Below are positions 52,550 to 52,907 of a stretch of DNA of 52,907 bases, in pieces. Each line of letters begins with the position of its first letter. Within the stretch, counting starts at the first letter, position 1. The stretch is from assembly GCA_022563275.1 (NCBI GenBank), contig JADFNR010000005.1, forward strand, positions 1-52,907. Direction: 5' to 3'. Under the pieces are notes generated by a model, which did not search any database, was not told the origin of the DNA, and was given only the letters and a program-made list of their open reading frames with translations. Both the position numbers and the translations under genes were made by a program. Source of the DNA: Chloroflexota bacterium (lineage in GTDB: Bacteria; Chloroflexota; Dehalococcoidia; UBA3495).

Positions 52550-52907
52550 CCGGCCCCAGTCGTCTTGGGCCAGTGTGGCTGGCCCTCCTGGCGACAGGGG
52601 CCCTGGCCCTGTTCGTCCTCCTTAACTCCAACGGCGATCCACCGGTGGCCGTGCCGGTTCCCGAATCTGCGCCTGCACCCGCGATTGTGACTACACCAAC
52701 AGCCACTCCCGGCAGCGTAGAGACCGCTACGCCGGTGAGCAGCGGCCCTCGCTTCCGCCTCTCCGTATGGTCAGACGTCCGCCGCCAGTGGCAGTTCGGC
52801 GAACTCTCCGCCGGAGGATCCGGCTACCACGAGGGTCAAGCGATCCCGTTCCTTCTGCGCATCGATAATGTGAGCCCGGGAGACGTACATAGGATTAGTC
52901 TCCTGTA
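52546..52907 (+). CDS. Membrane-anchored surface protein, 5' part (runs off the window)
   Basis: The frame is open from the TIR gene stop to the window edge, 120 codons. It begins LTGPSRLGPVWLALLATGAL, so there is an N-terminal membrane segment, followed by a Pro/Thr/Ala-rich linker (PVPESAPAPAIVTTPTATPG) and the start of a beta-rich domain (RFRLSVWSDVRRQWQFGEL and then IPFLLRIDNVSPGDVH). The likely start is a CTG at 52546 that overlaps the TIR gene TGA (CTGA) and has GGAGG five bases upstream; a GTG at 52573 is an alternative without a good site. This arrangement shows translational coupling to the TIR-STAND gene. The function is unknown, and the rest lies beyond the window. Confidence 0.65.
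   Translation, partial: MTGPSRLGPVWLALLATGALALFVLLNSNGDPPVAVPVPESAPAPAIVTTPTATPGSVETATPVSSGPRFRLSVWSDVRRQWQFGELSAGGSGYHEGQAIPFLLRIDNVSPGDVHRISLL

Noticed and set aside
1..52907. CRISPR arrays, rRNA genes, complete tRNA genes, prophage structural genes
   Set aside because: I looked for spaced direct repeats, rRNA and tRNA arms and phage genes and found none that hold up.

Overview
The window is GC-rich bacterial chromosome with dense genes on both strands. The gene repertoire points to Chloroflexota, probably a Dehalococcoidia / SAR202-type heterotroph: flavin-dependent luciferase-fold and HpaB-type monooxygenases, several molybdenum hydroxylase (xanthine/CO dehydrogenase family) large subunits, a class III CoA transferase, a 2-keto-4-pentenoate hydratase, VOC dioxygenase-fold proteins, a GMC oxidoreductase and multi-GAF histidine kinases. 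This placement is inference from gene content; no rRNA or tRNA gene was found to confirm it.

Left part (1-10.2 kb): the 5' portion of dnaG, a glycerophosphodiester phosphodiesterase, an MFS exporter, a protoglobin followed by a type II dehydroquinase homologue that has lost its catalytic residues, a small conserved-looking protein, a family VIII-type serine hydrolase, a hydratase, exonuclease III preceded by a truncated luciferase-family gene, an HpaB-type monooxygenase and a single-domain response regulator. From 10.7 to 13.0 kb there is an unusual pair: an FtsZ homologue with altered nucleotide and catalytic loops, then an OmpR-type DNA-binding protein whose receiver domain has lost every phosphorylation residue. 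Hairpins and inverted repeats lie around both genes.

Middle part (13.4-28.1 kb): a small membrane protein, VOC proteins, a CaiB-type CoA transferase, a DUF2182/DUF1326 pair, a solitary molybdenum hydroxylase large subunit, an F420/FMN-type LLM oxidoreductase, a DUF4349 membrane protein, a cupin, and a complete four-gene coxMSLG-like operon (FAD, 2Fe-2S and Mo subunits plus CoxG).

Right part (28.2-43.4 kb, all minus strand): a 1299-residue hybrid histidine kinase, a second solitary Mo hydroxylase large subunit lacking the active-site glutamate, a haloacid dehalogenase-type HAD protein, a branched-chain-amino-acid-type ABC importer (livF, livG, livM, an enlarged livH, and a lipoprotein binding protein) and a GMC oxidoreductase. 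These probably form an uptake and oxidation region for organic acids or similar compounds; the substrate is unknown.

Far right (43.9-52.9 kb): a five-GAF histidine kinase, then a region of transfer. A decayed large serine recombinase (no catalytic domain, one frameshift, one nonsense codon) and a duplicated-domain lipoprotein lie between two 49-bp palindromic direct repeats 2.3 kb apart. Beyond the second repeat is a TIR-STAND ATPase, a plausible immune or signalling NTPase, translationally coupled to a membrane-anchored surface protein that runs off the window. The strongest candidates for something undescribed are the FtsZ-like/pseudo-receiver pair, the TIR-STAND/surface-protein pair next to the palindrome-flanked module, the catalytically emptied dehydroquinase, and the Glu-to-Ser Mo hydroxylase.
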